A stretch of 64,000 nucleotides of DNA from Collybia mongolica (lineage: Eukaryota > Basidiomycota > Agaricomycetes > Agaricales > Clitocybaceae). The DNA lies in assembly GCA_013420905.1 (NCBI GenBank), contig JAAXNY010000004.1, positions 2,356,001 to 2,420,000 on the forward strand. The letters are read 5' to 3'. Positions 21,944 through 33,464 of this stretch are shown here, piece by piece; the stretch's first letter is position 1, and every line of letters begins with the position of its first letter. A model generated the notes under the pieces. That model searched no databases. It worked only from the letters and a program-made list of their open reading frames with translations, and was not told the DNA's origin. Both the position numbers and the translations under genes were made by a program.

Positions 21944-23758
21944 TCACGTCTTGATACATGTTCCGAACAGAGGGGCGTCATTCCCAAAGACCTGTACGTT
22001 CTGGCAAGTGTACTTGGCAGCACCAGACGGAGGGCTAAGAAACCGGTCGGTATTGAGCATGTTTTCTGATAAAAAGAGCTCACGAGAGACTGAGATTGTT
22101 TACGTTGATGTTGCTGCAGCGTGCGTCTGGGGAGCATGACAGTGCGGCCACGACAGAACCTGTAGCTGTCCCAGAGATGCTAAACGAAACATAAAGAATC
22201 GAACTTATGAAATTATGAAGGACCATACGCATTGAAAAATATGTCTTGAATGAACGTGTTTGAAGGGAATTGTGCACATGTAGTTGCATCTGTCATGTAG
22301 CACTGATGCAGTCTGCTTTAAGGACGTATAATATATACTTGAGTGAAGGAAATATACCTGGTCAATGACCACAGGGTGATCCACTTTACTCTCAATGAAG
22401 TTTGTGAAAGTGACGTTTTTGACGATACCGCTGCCGACGTTTGGACCAGCCCATGCTTTGATCCGGGCGCCATTTTGAGCGTTTGACATCCGTATATTCC
22501 TTGGTATGACATCAATGATTTTCTACGGTTGTCCGCTAAACCACAAACCTCGCCGTCACGTTCTGCACAATATCGAACATACCCGGGAACTGGCCCAGCG
22601 ATCTGCTCGAAAGTAAGAATTAAGTGTACCCTAGGATAATTATCCGCTAACCCGACAGATATACCACTATGACACAACATTAAGATAATGCCCATATGCA
22701 GCAGGAACTTTTACGTACTGAGATCCGGTGCAGTTAAGGTTTGAGACGAGAACATTCGTCGCATCTAAGAATTATTAGTGGCAATGTGTGACATAGATTG
22801 GTGTGATCCTGACTAGGTTTGAATGCTACACAATCATCCCCGTTAGTTATGACGGAGTTTTGAATCACAACATTATCGCTACGATAAATGTTCCAACCGT
22901 CCGTGTTGGCAGCACCATGAGGCGACGTTGAAACGGCGCTGATTGTGATGTTGTTGAAAATTATATTTTTGCCTTCATTCACCTGGTGCTCTATTGGTCA
23001 AATCCTATAAAAAAGCTATACAGATATACCAAGTTGTGCCACTCGGGTCCGTTGATCATTCTGATGTTTTCTACAATGACATCAGTGGCCTGGAAGAGTG
23101 TCAAGATAATTGGACGGCGGAGGGTAGAGTTCGTCGCGCTGTAGGGTGCTCCGTTGACCTAGGCACGGACGAGGCGCGGAGAACGCAGGTGTACTCACAA
23201 AGTGTCGTACCAGAGCTAAATAGCTGATAAGTCACTACATATATAAACACCGGATAAAAGAGGGTGAACCTGGCCTGCTCCATCAAGTGTTCCACCTCCG
23301 TTCAAAGTGAGGTTTTTTCCGCCAAGAATCCAGAATGTAACTTGGGACTGAAAGGGGAAGAAGAATGCATTCTGATATTCGAAAAGCGTCGTCAAAATGT
23401 CAGTACTAGTAGTAGGTTAGGACTATAATAAACGTACCCCTGTCCAATAAGGGATATCCGGTTTGAACCTTATTGTTCCAGTTAGGTTCTTGATTTACGA
23501 GCTTTTAGTGATTTCTTCCGAACGCCAGAGGGGGGGAAAAGCTCGCACAATGTGTTTATTTGTGAGTCCCGTCATGTTCAAACGAGTTGCGATGTTCAGA
23601 GTAGTTGTCCTTGGGATAGAAACAGTTGCGCATGATCGAATGGCGTTCAGAAACTGAGGAGAATCGTCACCGCCACTTGCAGTCAAGATACATGATACCT
23701 GAGCCTGGGCGAAACTCGCAACAAGGCTCGACAGTGAGAGGGAAAGCAAGAGTCGCAT
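21944..23758 (-). CDS. GH28 pectinase, exo-polygalacturonase type (copy B)
   Basis: The start is ATG 23758 (MRLLLSLSLSSLVASFAQAQ, signal peptide); then VSCILTASGGDDSPQFLNAI. It is built of about ten exons in the same order as copy A: RPIILTLFQATDVIVENIRM, NTDGWNIYRSDNVVIQNSVI, TNGDDCVAFKPS, GSHGISVGSLGQFPGMFDIV, MSNAQNGARIKAWAGPNVGS, and a final exon PPSGAAKYTCQNVQVFGNDA ending at TGA 21946-21944. All catalytic motifs (NTDG, GDD, GHG-type SHG, RIK) are intact. It is predicted to be a secreted pectin-degrading enzyme acting on galacturonan ends. High similarity and shared intron positions with copy A show a tandem duplication. Nothing indicates loss of function. Confidence 0.85.
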
Positions 23759-24118
23759 GTTTGAAATAATACAGCCATTAGGAGGATCTTTTGGCTACCT
23801 TTATAGTACAACGGCGGACCGAGAGAACCCCACAGTAGTGTTCGAGTATGCTGAAGAAATGATCACGGTGTAGGTAAAGACGGCCCGGTTTGGTTATTTA
23901 TAAAGTTATGGGAACAAGGCTCATGCTTATATAAATATGCCTTCAATTCCCTTTGTTACATGTACAGGTCGAAAACGGAACATCGCATTTATCTGTGGGA
24001 TGGTCATCATTCTTTATCTCATTCCACGGCAAGTGGCCTCCTTGCAGCCACGTTTAGACATTTTGAAGGCTATATAAAGCTGTTCAAGGAGCAATTTAGA
24101 GAAATTTGCTACCTACCT
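23759..24118. promoter_or_regulatory. Divergent region between GH28 copy B and BTB copy 3
   Basis: These 360 nt lie between two divergent start codons. TATATA-like and A/T-rich stretches occur near 23,800 and 23,930. No gene or sure transcription-factor site is seen; carbon-catabolite control of the pectinase is expected from the family but not shown here. Confidence 0.35.
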
Positions 24119-24908
24119 ATGCCAGCTCTCCTTTCAGGTCGATTGTACGAACTGTCGAGCCCGGATGCCCCAACAGAACATCCAACATACTATATGCCGG
24201 GGGGGGACATTGTGATTCGAGTACGATCTCATCCTTTACTTAAAAAGCCGTTTTCAGTAATCAAAGCATAGGTCCAAAATACACTCTTCAAGCTTGATCT
24301 CTCCGTCCTTCACACGATGTCACCAATCCTTCGTATCATAATGCCACCCGTTTACGCTGGAAAGACGCGACTCCATGGTTTTGATCATGACCAGCCATTT
24401 GTTTTACATGAAGTGACGGAAAATGACTTCGTTCGGCTTCTCTGGGTCTTGTATCCATCGTATGTCATGCTGTTGCTGTTTCCTTGAACATTCTGACTTT
24501 GTGTGTAGTACCCACCAATCATGCCAGCCTATGACTATCGAAGACTGGGTGTCAATCCTCAAGCTGTCAACTAGGTATCAAATAGAGGACATTCGGAGCT
24601 TAGCAATGGCGCGTCTCCACGCATTGCCTCTCGATCCTGTGCGAAAAATAGCCATCTGGGAGGATTACCATCTCGATTCAGCCCACCTTACTCCTTCATA
24701 CGTGGCTTTGTGTCAACGCAAGGAACCACTCACTCTTCCGATGGCCATGGCTCTGGGCCTTAAGACTTTCACAAAAGTTGCTGCTGCACGCGATATTTTC
24801 CATTATAGGACGGGATTTGGATGCTGCAGACGATTTAGTCAAAGCGACAAGCAAAGGATCGCAGAGGAAGTGGTGCGAGACGTGTTTTCTCGACCTAAAA
24901 CATATTGA
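24119..24908 (+). CDS. BTB/POZ domain protein (copy 3 of 3)
   Basis: The start is ATG 24119 (MPALLSGRLYELSSPDAPTE). Exon 1 ends YYMPGGDIVIR (phase 0), exon 2 VQNTLFKLDLSVLHTMSPIL to RLLWVLYPS (phase 2 at GTATGT), and exon 3 THQSCQPMTIEDWVSILKLS to the stop at 24908. The C-terminal helical part (YQIEDIRSLAMARLHALPLD, ALCQRKEPLTL, LGLKTFTKVAAARDI) follows the same pattern as the other two BTB genes. About 220 aa. It is transcribed away from the pectinase pair. Function unknown. Confidence 0.82.
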
Positions 24909-24996
24909 CCTGGACTCTGGTTTCCACAACTTGACGATATTTATGATCTATATCTATCTACATTCATGTAATGCAATAAATCTTCATCGAAATTAA

Positions 24997-26009
24997 TTAG
25001 TTCCTACGCTGGCTCAAAAATACAAACAGCCGTGCCATCATTCCGGTTCTTGTATGTCCAACCTCTGGGGGTTCCTGTACGAACATATTCAAGCCTTCAT
25101 GAATATTTCCAGCATGTGTCCACCGCCGTACGACATCAACAAGCTTTTTCTCCCACCACCTCATCATCATCGATTCCTTTTCCCAAACGCCGGTCGTCCA
25201 GATGGCTAGCGGCCCATCAGGACCATCTTTGGAAACGTCCTTTTCTTTTCCGTCCACCCCCTCATTTTCGTGGGCGCAGGTGAGAGCCATATTTACAAGT
25301 GTTGGAGATGCTCTTCGCATCCTGTTTGTCATCACCATATCCGTGAATATGCGGTCGCCTACGATGATCAACTCTCCGTCTCGTATTGGGAACCGGAGCG
25401 ACGAAAAATATCCGCGAATTGCGGAGATACAGGAATAAGCTGGTTTCATAGATTTATGCAGCAAAACCGGAACGCCTGTGCTATGCGTCACAGATTCTGA
25501 CTGGAGTGGCAGAAGGTTAGACGTTGGTAATGATATAATTAAAGAGATCGGCCATACTTGAATTCCTCCAGGGTCCATCCATGTTCCTGCAGAGTTGCTG
25601 ACAATCAACACGTTGCCTTCACCAAAGGTCTTCTTACATATGTCCCACGCGTCCTATAGGAACCAATATCAGTTGGACCTACATAAGTTATGGAAGTTGA
25701 ATAACCTGTATTTCTGGGACGATGGTGTCTTTGTGGGGCAGGGTCTTAATTGGTTCAGTATGAGAGATTGCGCTATGATGTGTGGACATACTAGGCAGTT
25801 GTCTTTGTCAAATACCGCACCCCGGTATCCTGCTTTATGGAGAGCAACAAAATCAAGATGTCGAATGTCTTGCTGCAAGATACTTGCTGAATGAATTGGA
25901 AGAGCTCCAGTGAAAATAACATACCCTTTATCGCAATGCTCGGCAGGACGAGACGAGGATGGGAGAGAAGTTGAAACGGGACAAGAAGCCCAGGAATATT
26001 CAACGGCAT
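24997..26009 (-). CDS. GEP4: Mitochondrial phosphatidylglycerophosphate phosphatase GEP4
   Basis: The start is ATG 26009 (MPLNIPGLLVPFQLLSHPRL). Exon 2 gives SILQQDIRHLDFVALHKAGY then RGAVFDKDNCL; exon 3 is short (TLPHKDTIVPEIQ); exon 4 DAWDICKKTFGEGNVLIVSN and onward to the stop at 24997. DKDNCL is the HAD-family nucleophile motif (DxD) specific to Gep4, VLIVSNSAGT is HAD motif II, and ELIIVGDRIFTDMVMTNRM carries motif IV. The enzyme dephosphorylates phosphatidylglycerophosphate to phosphatidylglycerol, a step in cardiolipin synthesis at the matrix side of the inner membrane (family knowledge). The C-terminal ~90 residues (GVDGKEKDVSKDGPDG..., HTRTGMMARLFVFLSQRRN) extend beyond the catalytic core, as in other fungal members. 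Confidence 0.92.
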
Positions 26010-26135
26010 GGTTGACACTAGGTTTTGGAACCGCAGCTGTTCGGAAAATAATAAATATTTTATATTAGGGTTCTCACGGTCATTGAAGTTATCCTGGTTG
26101 TTCTCTGCATATTATTGAGTGCCAACACAACAACA

Positions 26136-27176
26136 ATGAGCGACTTTTTCCAATCCGGAGGTGACGATATTGACTTTGACCGCGCTGCATCCGCATTCCC
26201 CGACATCTCTCTCGAAATCGAAGGCGACATCCCCATTTCTTCACAAGCTCCTCCGATAGCCGCGCGAAACAACAGCTCTGGCTTCTCGTTCGATGATTTC
26301 GACAACCCGCAAACCAACACAGACGTGAAGGTTACTGGCGACGATGAAATTGAGAAGTTTGAGACTGAATTCCCTGACATTGACATAGGACAAGTGAGTC
26401 GATTTGCTGCTATGGGATATAGAGGTTGTGCGTAGAAGAAGCTGGTCGTATATTGGGGCAACATTGGATGGATTGCGGAGGATTGTTTAATCTATCCATT
26501 TTATACTGAAGACATCACTGAACTGTGACTAATCGGTACTACTTTGAAATTAACGGCGAACCCACAGCAGCAGCCTCCTCCACTCCAACATCAACCGTCC
26601 TTCGGGGCAACATTTGCTCCTCGACCACAGCCATCAGCATATTCATCAACTCCAATTCTCAGCCAACAGATAGACGAAGACGAACCTCAGGTTATAAGGT
26701 GTGCACAGTTTTGTGTCCTCACTAATGACTCTCAATGCTAGGTGTTCAGAGACTGGCGTGAAAAGCAGCAGGAGGAAATCAGAGCCCGCGATGAAGCGTC
26801 CAAGGCTCGCCGCCAGGAAACGATCTCGAAAGCTGAGCGCTCCATAGACGAATTCTATGATGACTATGCGGCGAAGAAGCAAAGGACCATCAGAGACAAC
26901 AAGTATGTTACATTTGGGACTAACATTCTCAATGTAAAGGACTAATGAGTGGTTTGCTTTAGGGATCAAGAAGCTGAATACCTTGCCACACTCTCAGCAT
27001 CTCTTTCAACTGGAACTACATGGGAGCGCATCTGCGAGCTCATTGAGTTGCAGAATTCGCAAAGCAAGACTATTGCAAGGACTGGAGCAGGGACAACTGA
27101 TTTGACCAGGTTTAGGGAAGTATTGCTGAGGCTGAAGAGGGAGGGTGACGCAGCTCCCGGAGCGGGAGGTTACTAG
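26136..27176 (+). CDS. CLC1: Clathrin light chain
   Basis: The start is ATG 26136 (MSDFFQSGGDDIDFDRAASA). There are four exons: an acidic N-terminal exon ending FPDIDIGQ; QQPPPLQHQPSFGATFAPRP to DEDEPQ; VFRDWREKQQEEIRARDEAS to RTIRDN; and KDQEAEYLATLSASLSTGTT to the stop at 27174-27176. The VFRDWREKQ...EASKARRQE helix is the heavy-chain-binding coiled coil; TTWERICELIEL is the conserved C-terminal block. It regulates clathrin triskelion assembly at Golgi and plasma membrane. The donor after DEDEPQ (GTTATA) was chosen because the nearby GTGTGC would break the frame. Confidence 0.93.
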
Positions 27177-27315
27177 GCCATTTTAATCGGGACATTTCTT
27201 CAACTACTTCTCTTATACATTCGTTAACACCCCCAACATATCGAATGTAAGGTTAAAAAGGCACCCGCAGCAAGCGTGCACCATACATTCAATCATTCCC
27301 TGATATACCACCGAC

Positions 27316-28599
27316 TTACATCTTTGAGCGTTCATTGGATATTGCAGAGCCTTCATTGTTCGTCAAGTGTGCTTCCACGAAAGTAACAATTTCATTTGCA
27401 AGGTTCTCTTTCACTCCTTCAGGTTCGTTCTGCAACTCATGGAAGCCGCCCTTCGAAATTTATCAAATCGATACGAAAGCAAAATAATATGAGGATGGTG
27501 TACCTCAAATAATGTAAGCTTCTTGTTGTGTGCTGTAATTCTATCATGGAACATTTTGGTTGCAATATGGGATGTCACCTGTGCATTTGTATTAGCTCTA
27601 GATTCTGCGTTTCAAATGTATGGAGTGAAACCTTGTCTTCTGTCCCATGAACAAAAAGAACCTGGGGGGGGGGGGGGGTGGGATTAATTCATTTTAGAGG
27701 TTAATAGGTGTTACCACATACAGGGAGTGCTGCAGGCCAGTCCTTATAATATATGTCCAGCAGATTCTCGCCCTAAGATCAAATAAGGAGGAGAGTATAC
27801 CACTTAATAAAAGTAAAACTTACGTGGGTTAGCATGTCGTGTAAACCACGAAGAGAACCTGATTGTCTGACAAGGGGATCCTTAAGATATGCCTCATTCG
27901 AAGCTGCATCCCGAGAAAGATCCTAGTATTATGACTGAGTTAATAGTTATCTCGCGATATAACGAGAGGACGTACACCAGCCACAACCGTCGCAGGGATC
28001 AGTGTGTAGGGAGCAAACAAACTGGCCTTCCCTCCCACCCAACGGAGCAGTTTAGGAGCAGGCTTGGTTTGAGTAATCAGGGGACTGGTAGCAATAACGC
28101 CGGCTAAAGAAGATATTATTGCTTGATGAGGAGAGTTTGCTCCTTGGGTGACAAAGCCCAATGCTTCCCCCCCTCCCTAAACAATTATGTGTAAATACCA
28201 AAGTGTTCAGTATGACAGGTAGCTATGACTCGCCATGGAGTGTCCCATAAGGAAGATAGGAATACCGGTGAACGTCTTTTGTGCATGTGTTAAAGCCCAA
28301 TCAATATCGTCCATTTGTTCTTTCCATGACGTCTTGCCATATGCGCTGCTCCTGCTCTTCTTGCCTTCCACATCCTGGGCAGTCTTTCCAAAACCCCTTT
28401 GGTCTAGCGCAAAAACAGCTATGTTGTGCTGGAGGAAAAGAGGGTGAAAATGGGAATAACGTCCAATATGCTCTGCGAACCCGTGGATGGCGACCAGTAG
28501 AGCCTTCGGAGGGTTGGGTGGCATGTATGTTCGCGTGTAAAACTGGGTTGATTGAGGGCCGGAAAGCCAGGATTCCGTATATGAGGACGCAGCAGACAT
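27316..28599 (-). CDS. Monoglyceride lipase (alpha/beta hydrolase)
   Basis: The main start is ATG 28599 (MSAASSYTESWLSGPQSTQF); in-frame upstream ATGs at 28689 and 28710 would add a basic leader. There are about eight exons. Family features: LLVAIHGFAEHIGRYSHFHP (oxyanion HGF), VFALDQRGFGKTAQ, nucleophile elbow GHSMGGGEAL (Ser split from GG by an intron near 28,230), VLFVHGTEDKV (catalytic Asp), and GGFHELQNEPEG (catalytic His). This is the fungal Yju3/MGL type, which hydrolyses monoacylglycerols at lipid droplets or membranes. The stop is TAA 27318-27316. An intron at ~27,665 contains a run of 15 G. Confidence 0.88.
27664..27678 (+). repeat. Homopolymer run of 15 G
   Basis: A mononucleotide tract of 15 guanines lies inside an intron of the lipase gene. 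Its length is likely to vary between strains and is prone to sequencing error. Confidence 0.85.
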
Positions 28600-29132
28600 G
28601 ATATTGTTTCTTGTAGGGACTTTTCGACTTCCAGCAATGGAGCCTTGAATACCCGACCTCGAAATTGTCGTCCAAAATGTCTTAAACATGTGTGTGCGGG
28701 CCGTAATCATAACCGTGGGTATTTGCCTGGGCAGGAGCAACCAAACAACGCGTGAAAGTTCCAGCTACCAACTACCATACTACCCGACGACGCGTACTCA
28801 CGCGTGTCACATATGGTACGTATATCACACCGCAGGCAACGATCATAAATCAAAGGATAGATGTTGGTGGAACGCTTATCGTGGCCAGGACTAACTCACC
28901 TGTGGGAGATGACATTGTTATTATTAATTATTATTATTATTATATAAGATGGTATAAGCACGTGACGTTAACACGCTTGGCTCTATTGGAGGCTTGGTGG
29001 TCGAACAACTCTTGAAATTTCTATTCAACATTCCCAACTGTCGCACACACTGGCCACACAAGGTCTTACCAGGCTCAACTGCCTTTTAATAGGTCTACGT
29101 TTGACATACTGGTTGTAATCTGAACTTTCGGC
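28600..29132. promoter_or_regulatory. Divergent region between lipase and ABC transporter genes
   Basis: This region holds the alternative upstream start codons of the lipase (28,689 and 28,710) and the promoter of the rightward ABC transporter. It includes a trinucleotide tract near 28,918-28,942. No further gene is seen. Confidence 0.4.
28918..28942 (+). repeat. (TTA)n microsatellite, slightly imperfect
   Basis: About eight TTA/ATT units with one interruption, placed between two divergent genes. Confidence 0.8.
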
Positions 29133-31999
29133 ATGCTTGGGATCTATGCTCGTACGATTCTGAAACGGACATCCGGCTTTTCGGTGAATGGTTGTCGTCA
29201 TCAACACTATCCTCAACATGCTGCCATTCTTCTACAAGCTCATTCATGCTCTCGGGGGTGGTCTCTAGGTTACAAAGTGTTCCACACTCAGTCACCCCTC
29301 AGATTACCATCTGGACCCTCTGTACCCCAAAAAGCCCAAACGTCAAAACAGCCTCCTTCAAAACCATCTATCTTGTCTCAACTACCCTCGGTCTTTAAAA
29401 GGTCTCCAGAGACGGCTTCATCTTTTCGGAAGATTATGACCCTAGCTAAGCCCGAACGGAAGCCCTTACTCATGGCAATTGGGCTATTACTAGTCTCGTC
29501 TTCGGTTTCTATGAGCATCCCATTTACCATTGGAAAGCTAATAGACTTTTTTTCGACTACTAATCCAGTATGCACCACAACTGTAATCCCACGCTCGTCT
29601 CTCTGACTGTCCCTAGCATATCCCCTTGGGCCTTTCCGTTTGGCAAGCGTCTACCCTCCTCCTGTTCCTATTCACTACTGGCGCCCTGGCAAACGCTGGC
29701 CGTTCCTTCCTTATGAGAATGTCAGGTCAGTCATGTGGATCGCTGGGATCAACCTTGGTATATCATTACTTACCTGTGAACATAGGCCAGAGAATTGTTG
29801 CAAGGCTCCGTGAGCGGACATACGGCGCTGCCCTTAGACAAGAAGTCGAATTTGTGGAACGCGGAGAAGGTGATGTTCTCAGCAGACTCAGTGTTGATAC
29901 GAGTATAGTCGGGGAAAGGTCTTTATATACCATCCTCAACGCCTATTTGATTCAAACTTGTTCCTAGTGTCACGCAGAACCTTTCTGATGGTCTACGTTC
30001 GATTGTGATGTCCTCTGTCGGCCGTGAGTATGTGTTGGCTTTACTCCACCCATCCTTTAATTCCCCCCGCTCTTTCAGTGGGCGCCATGTTCTATCTGTC
30101 TCCCACCCTCACCCTCTTAATGTTGGCAGTTGTCCCGCCCGTTTCTTTGGGTGCTGTGCGTTCTCCCACCATTGCCTTCATGCAATATCGTAATTTTCCG
30201 AGAAGGTTTTTTACGGTCGCTATCTTAAAAAGCTGTCCAACAGAACGCAGGAATCAATGGGAGAAATGACGAAGGCAAGACACGATTTTAACTTACATCC
30301 TCAGTCGTCAAATTCACAGTAACTTAGGTTGCTTCTGAGGCATTATCAGCGTTGCGGACAGTCCAAGCTTTCAATGCTCACCCTCAAGAAGAAAAAAAAT
30401 TTCATGACCGGGTCACAACAGTCCTCAGTTTGGCAAAGAAGGAAGCCGTCGCGAGCGGGATCTTCTTTGGAAGCACAGGTTGGAGCGGAAATGTTACGTT
30501 GCTGGCATTGCTAGGTTATGGAAAGTCACGCTTTCTTTGAAAATCTCCACTATGTTTACGACATATACAGGTGGCACTCTCGTGTCTCATGGTGAAATTT
30601 CCGTTGGTGATTTAACGAGTCTTTTGCTCTACACCGTCTACGTTGGTAGTGGTCTACAAATGCTGACGTAGGAACTGTTCCGTTGCTTGTAGGGCCGTTG
30701 CTAATTTATGTCCTATAGATCGTTTTTCGTGAGTGACACAACCTATCATACCCATAATGCTGACTTATTACGTCAGTCGTCTATCATGCGTGGAATTGGT
30801 GCTGGAACGCGTATATTCGAGCTCCTCGAAAGGAAACCTGCTATCCCACCAAATGTGGGTGTCGATGTCATGCCGACTCGGCGAGGTCCAGTCAGGTTTG
30901 AAAGAATACAGTTCGAATACCCAAGCCGGAAAGGAGTCGATATTTTGAAAGATTTCAATCTTGAAGTCGGAGTTGGTGAGAGTGTTGCAATTGTGTAAGA
31001 TATCCTTTGATTTCCCCACAAGAGCCCATCTGACATCTACGAATCCTAGCGGGAAGAGTGGTGGCGGAAAGTCATCCATCCATTCGCTCCTCTTGCGTTA
31101 TTATGATCCTGTGCAGGGAAAAATAACATTTGATGGTCAAGGCATGCTCTTCCCCATTTTAGTCCCAGACTTTTCGTAAAACATGTATTTTTCAGACATC
31201 CGGGAATTTTCGGTTTCCTCTTGGCGGCAAATCATTGGTATTGTACCTCAAGACCCAGTGTTATTTACTGGAACCATTGCATCCAATATCGCATACGGGC
31301 ATTCAGATATCACGCGAGAACAAATCGAGAACGCTGCCCGTGAAGCAAATTGCGAATTTGTATGGGGTATGCCAAAAGGCTTCGATACAGAAAGTGAGTT
31401 TATTACGCATTGTCCATGGATACCATTAAATCTTGTACTCTGTTTTATTAAGTTGGACGTCTCAGTTTGAGCGGAGGACAGCGACAACGATTGGCGATTG
31501 CACGCGCTCTTCTCAAAAAACCCGCTATTTTGGCCCTCGATGAAGCAACGAGTTCGTTAGATGCAAATTCGGAACGACGGGTTCGTCGTTATGTACTAAC
31601 CGTGTGATGGCAATACTAACCGTTGTACAGGTTAACGACGCTGTCGATAAAATCTTGCAATCCCGACAAACCACTTGTCTCTTCGTCGCTCATAGGCTAT
31701 CCACTATTGCACGGGCTGAACGGATAGTTGTCCTTGAAGGTACGTTTTTGAGTCAGAAAGTCAATCTCTTATCAAATCTTTCACTGGTAGACGGCAAAAT
31801 CACTGAGTCAGGAACATATCGCCAACTGGTTCGTCGTGTCCCTTGATCTATCTATTACATCTAAATATATGTCGCCCAGGTCAATGATCCAGACTCGCGA
31901 TTCCGGGTTCTTATGGCGGCACAACTGAACGCAACTACTGGTGAACACGCGTCTCATGGCGCGCATGAGGGGGGCGATCCGCGGGAGGAAGATCTATGA
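29133..31999 (+). CDS. MDL1: Mitochondrial ABC half-transporter, MDL1/ABCB10 type
   Basis: The start is ATG 29133; the first ~60 residues ([20 protein letters not shown]...) are basic and acid-poor, as in a mitochondrial presequence. At least twelve exons follow. The membrane domain includes [36 protein letters not shown] and [20 protein letters not shown]. The nucleotide-binding domain has Walker [10 protein letters not shown] (rebuilt across an intron at ~31,050), Q-loop [12 protein letters not shown], signature LSGGQRQR, Walker [13 protein letters not shown] and H-loop VAHRLST. It ends at TGA 31997-31999. The family works as homodimers in the inner membrane; the yeast protein exports peptides from the matrix. 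The intron 31142-31195 begins with GC, not GT. One segment after GKLIDFF is split by a short intron whose ends are less sure. Confidence 0.9.
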
Positions 32000-32318
32000 A
32001 GCCCGCCGAGTCTATTACGGTTATTAGTGCGTGCGCCTCATCGTGCCTTCCTCGCTATAGAACTCACGTCGCCTCGAGGAGCTTCCACTTGTTTATTTGT
32101 AGAAATCGATTACTTGAATAGAGCTACATTCCACGCACCGTGTTAGTCTGAGTTTACCCGTCGTTTTTTATTGAGCTCCCCGCTACCACTAAATGTGATC
32201 TACATGCATGGTAACACGTTTGCACCTCGTGCCTTATGGTTTATAAAAGTAAAACTCAACATCGGAGTAAGGTCTCTTCGCAACGACCATAACCCCCCGC
32301 ACGCCCGCGTCTAATACC
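32000..32318. other. Intergenic, no gene seen
   Basis: This is the downstream flank of the ABC transporter and the promoter of the next rightward gene. No recognisable element. Confidence 0.45.
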
Positions 32319-33464
32319 ATGGAGCCATTAACCCCTACTAGCTCGCCGTCCAGGCTCTCGTCGCTCCCCGTAGGAATGATGTCTACCATGATCCCTCCTC
32401 TTCCACTGTCCACCACGAAGGACTTACTGTCCTCGATGCAAGAGGAATCAGAGGCACTTGGGGTGAAATCTACAACATCTCTTGGAGATTCAGAACACTG
32501 GCTTGACCTGTATATATGATAGGCAATATTCGAAACATTGCATGATCAAACTATGCAACTTGCAGTATCCGAAAAAACAGAGACGGCGCAGGAGCTCAAA
32601 AAGTGTGTACCCTCTGTAATTCTCCGAGGAATATTCCCTTAGTGACTTTGATTAGACTTCGAGGTTTCATGAAGGAGCAAGATCGAACCCATACAGAGGC
32701 ACTCGCTGAAATCCAGTGTCTGTGTATATCTTTCATACTTCATAGTTATCTACTGATGCTTCCCTGTTGCAGTGATCCTCAGTAACCTCCTCGAAACCGG
32801 GTACTTTGAGCACTTGAAGAGGCAAGGTAACTCAAGACCGACTTGTTCGTCTATGATAAATAAAAGTTACTCTAGTAAATCAGGAGATAGAGGAGCAGAT
32901 TGATAGTCTCGTCGAGGAGCAGGTTGCATTATGCTTGGACAACCATATTCCTCAAAGTCTTCAAGATGAAGTAGCGCAGCAAAAAATGGAACTGAAAAGT
33001 CTCCAGATGCAGCTACACAACTCGTGAGGCCACCCAGGGTTGCGAGCTACAAGGACTGAATAGGTAGCTTCCAGGGAAAGCCGTCGCGCTAATGCATTCC
33101 TTAAAGCAGATGGAGAAGCCAACAAACTACAGGCTATATATATGACGAATGGACAAGTAAGCAGGCATTTCCCCAAAACTCTTCAGGATCTCTTCAACTT
33201 AGATGGTACGCTCCCACCTTCAATGACATTTTTTTAATTTGAAACACTAGTCTGTCCATAGCAGAAACGTGTAGAGATGTCATGCGAGACTACGAATTGC
33301 CTGACATTTCCGACGCCCGAGACCGGAATATCAACTATTTTATGCAATTCTGCGGCGTAGCCTACCGACTTGTAGGTGAAAAACTCCTTGTAAGTTTTGC
33401 TTGGGGCTTAAGTGTCAGGGCGTTGATGATCATCTAGGTGCGAACTCTTGAGGATAGCCAATAA
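32319..33464 (+). CDS. Unrecognised coiled-coil protein
   Basis: The start is ATG 32319 (MEPLTPTSSPSRLSSLPVGM). Nine or so short exons can be chained in one frame: ...SMQEESEALG / AIFETLHDQTMQLAVSEKTE... / LRGFMKEQDRTHTEALAEI / NLLETGYFEHLKRQ / EEQIDSLVEEQVALCLDNHI... / ESRRANAFLKADGEANKLQA... / DLFNLD / ETCRDVMRDYELPDISDARD... / VRTLEDSQ, stop TAA 33462-33464. The middle is a long charged heptad-like helix, so a coiled-coil, possibly scaffold, protein of about 240 aa. No family was recognised. Several junctions needed a choice among nearby AG acceptors, so exact residues at joins are uncertain. Confidence 0.58.

Noticed and set aside
25032..25438. Plus-strand frames over the GEP4 C-terminal region
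   Set aside because: They are antisense to a confidently recognised GEP4 coding exon.
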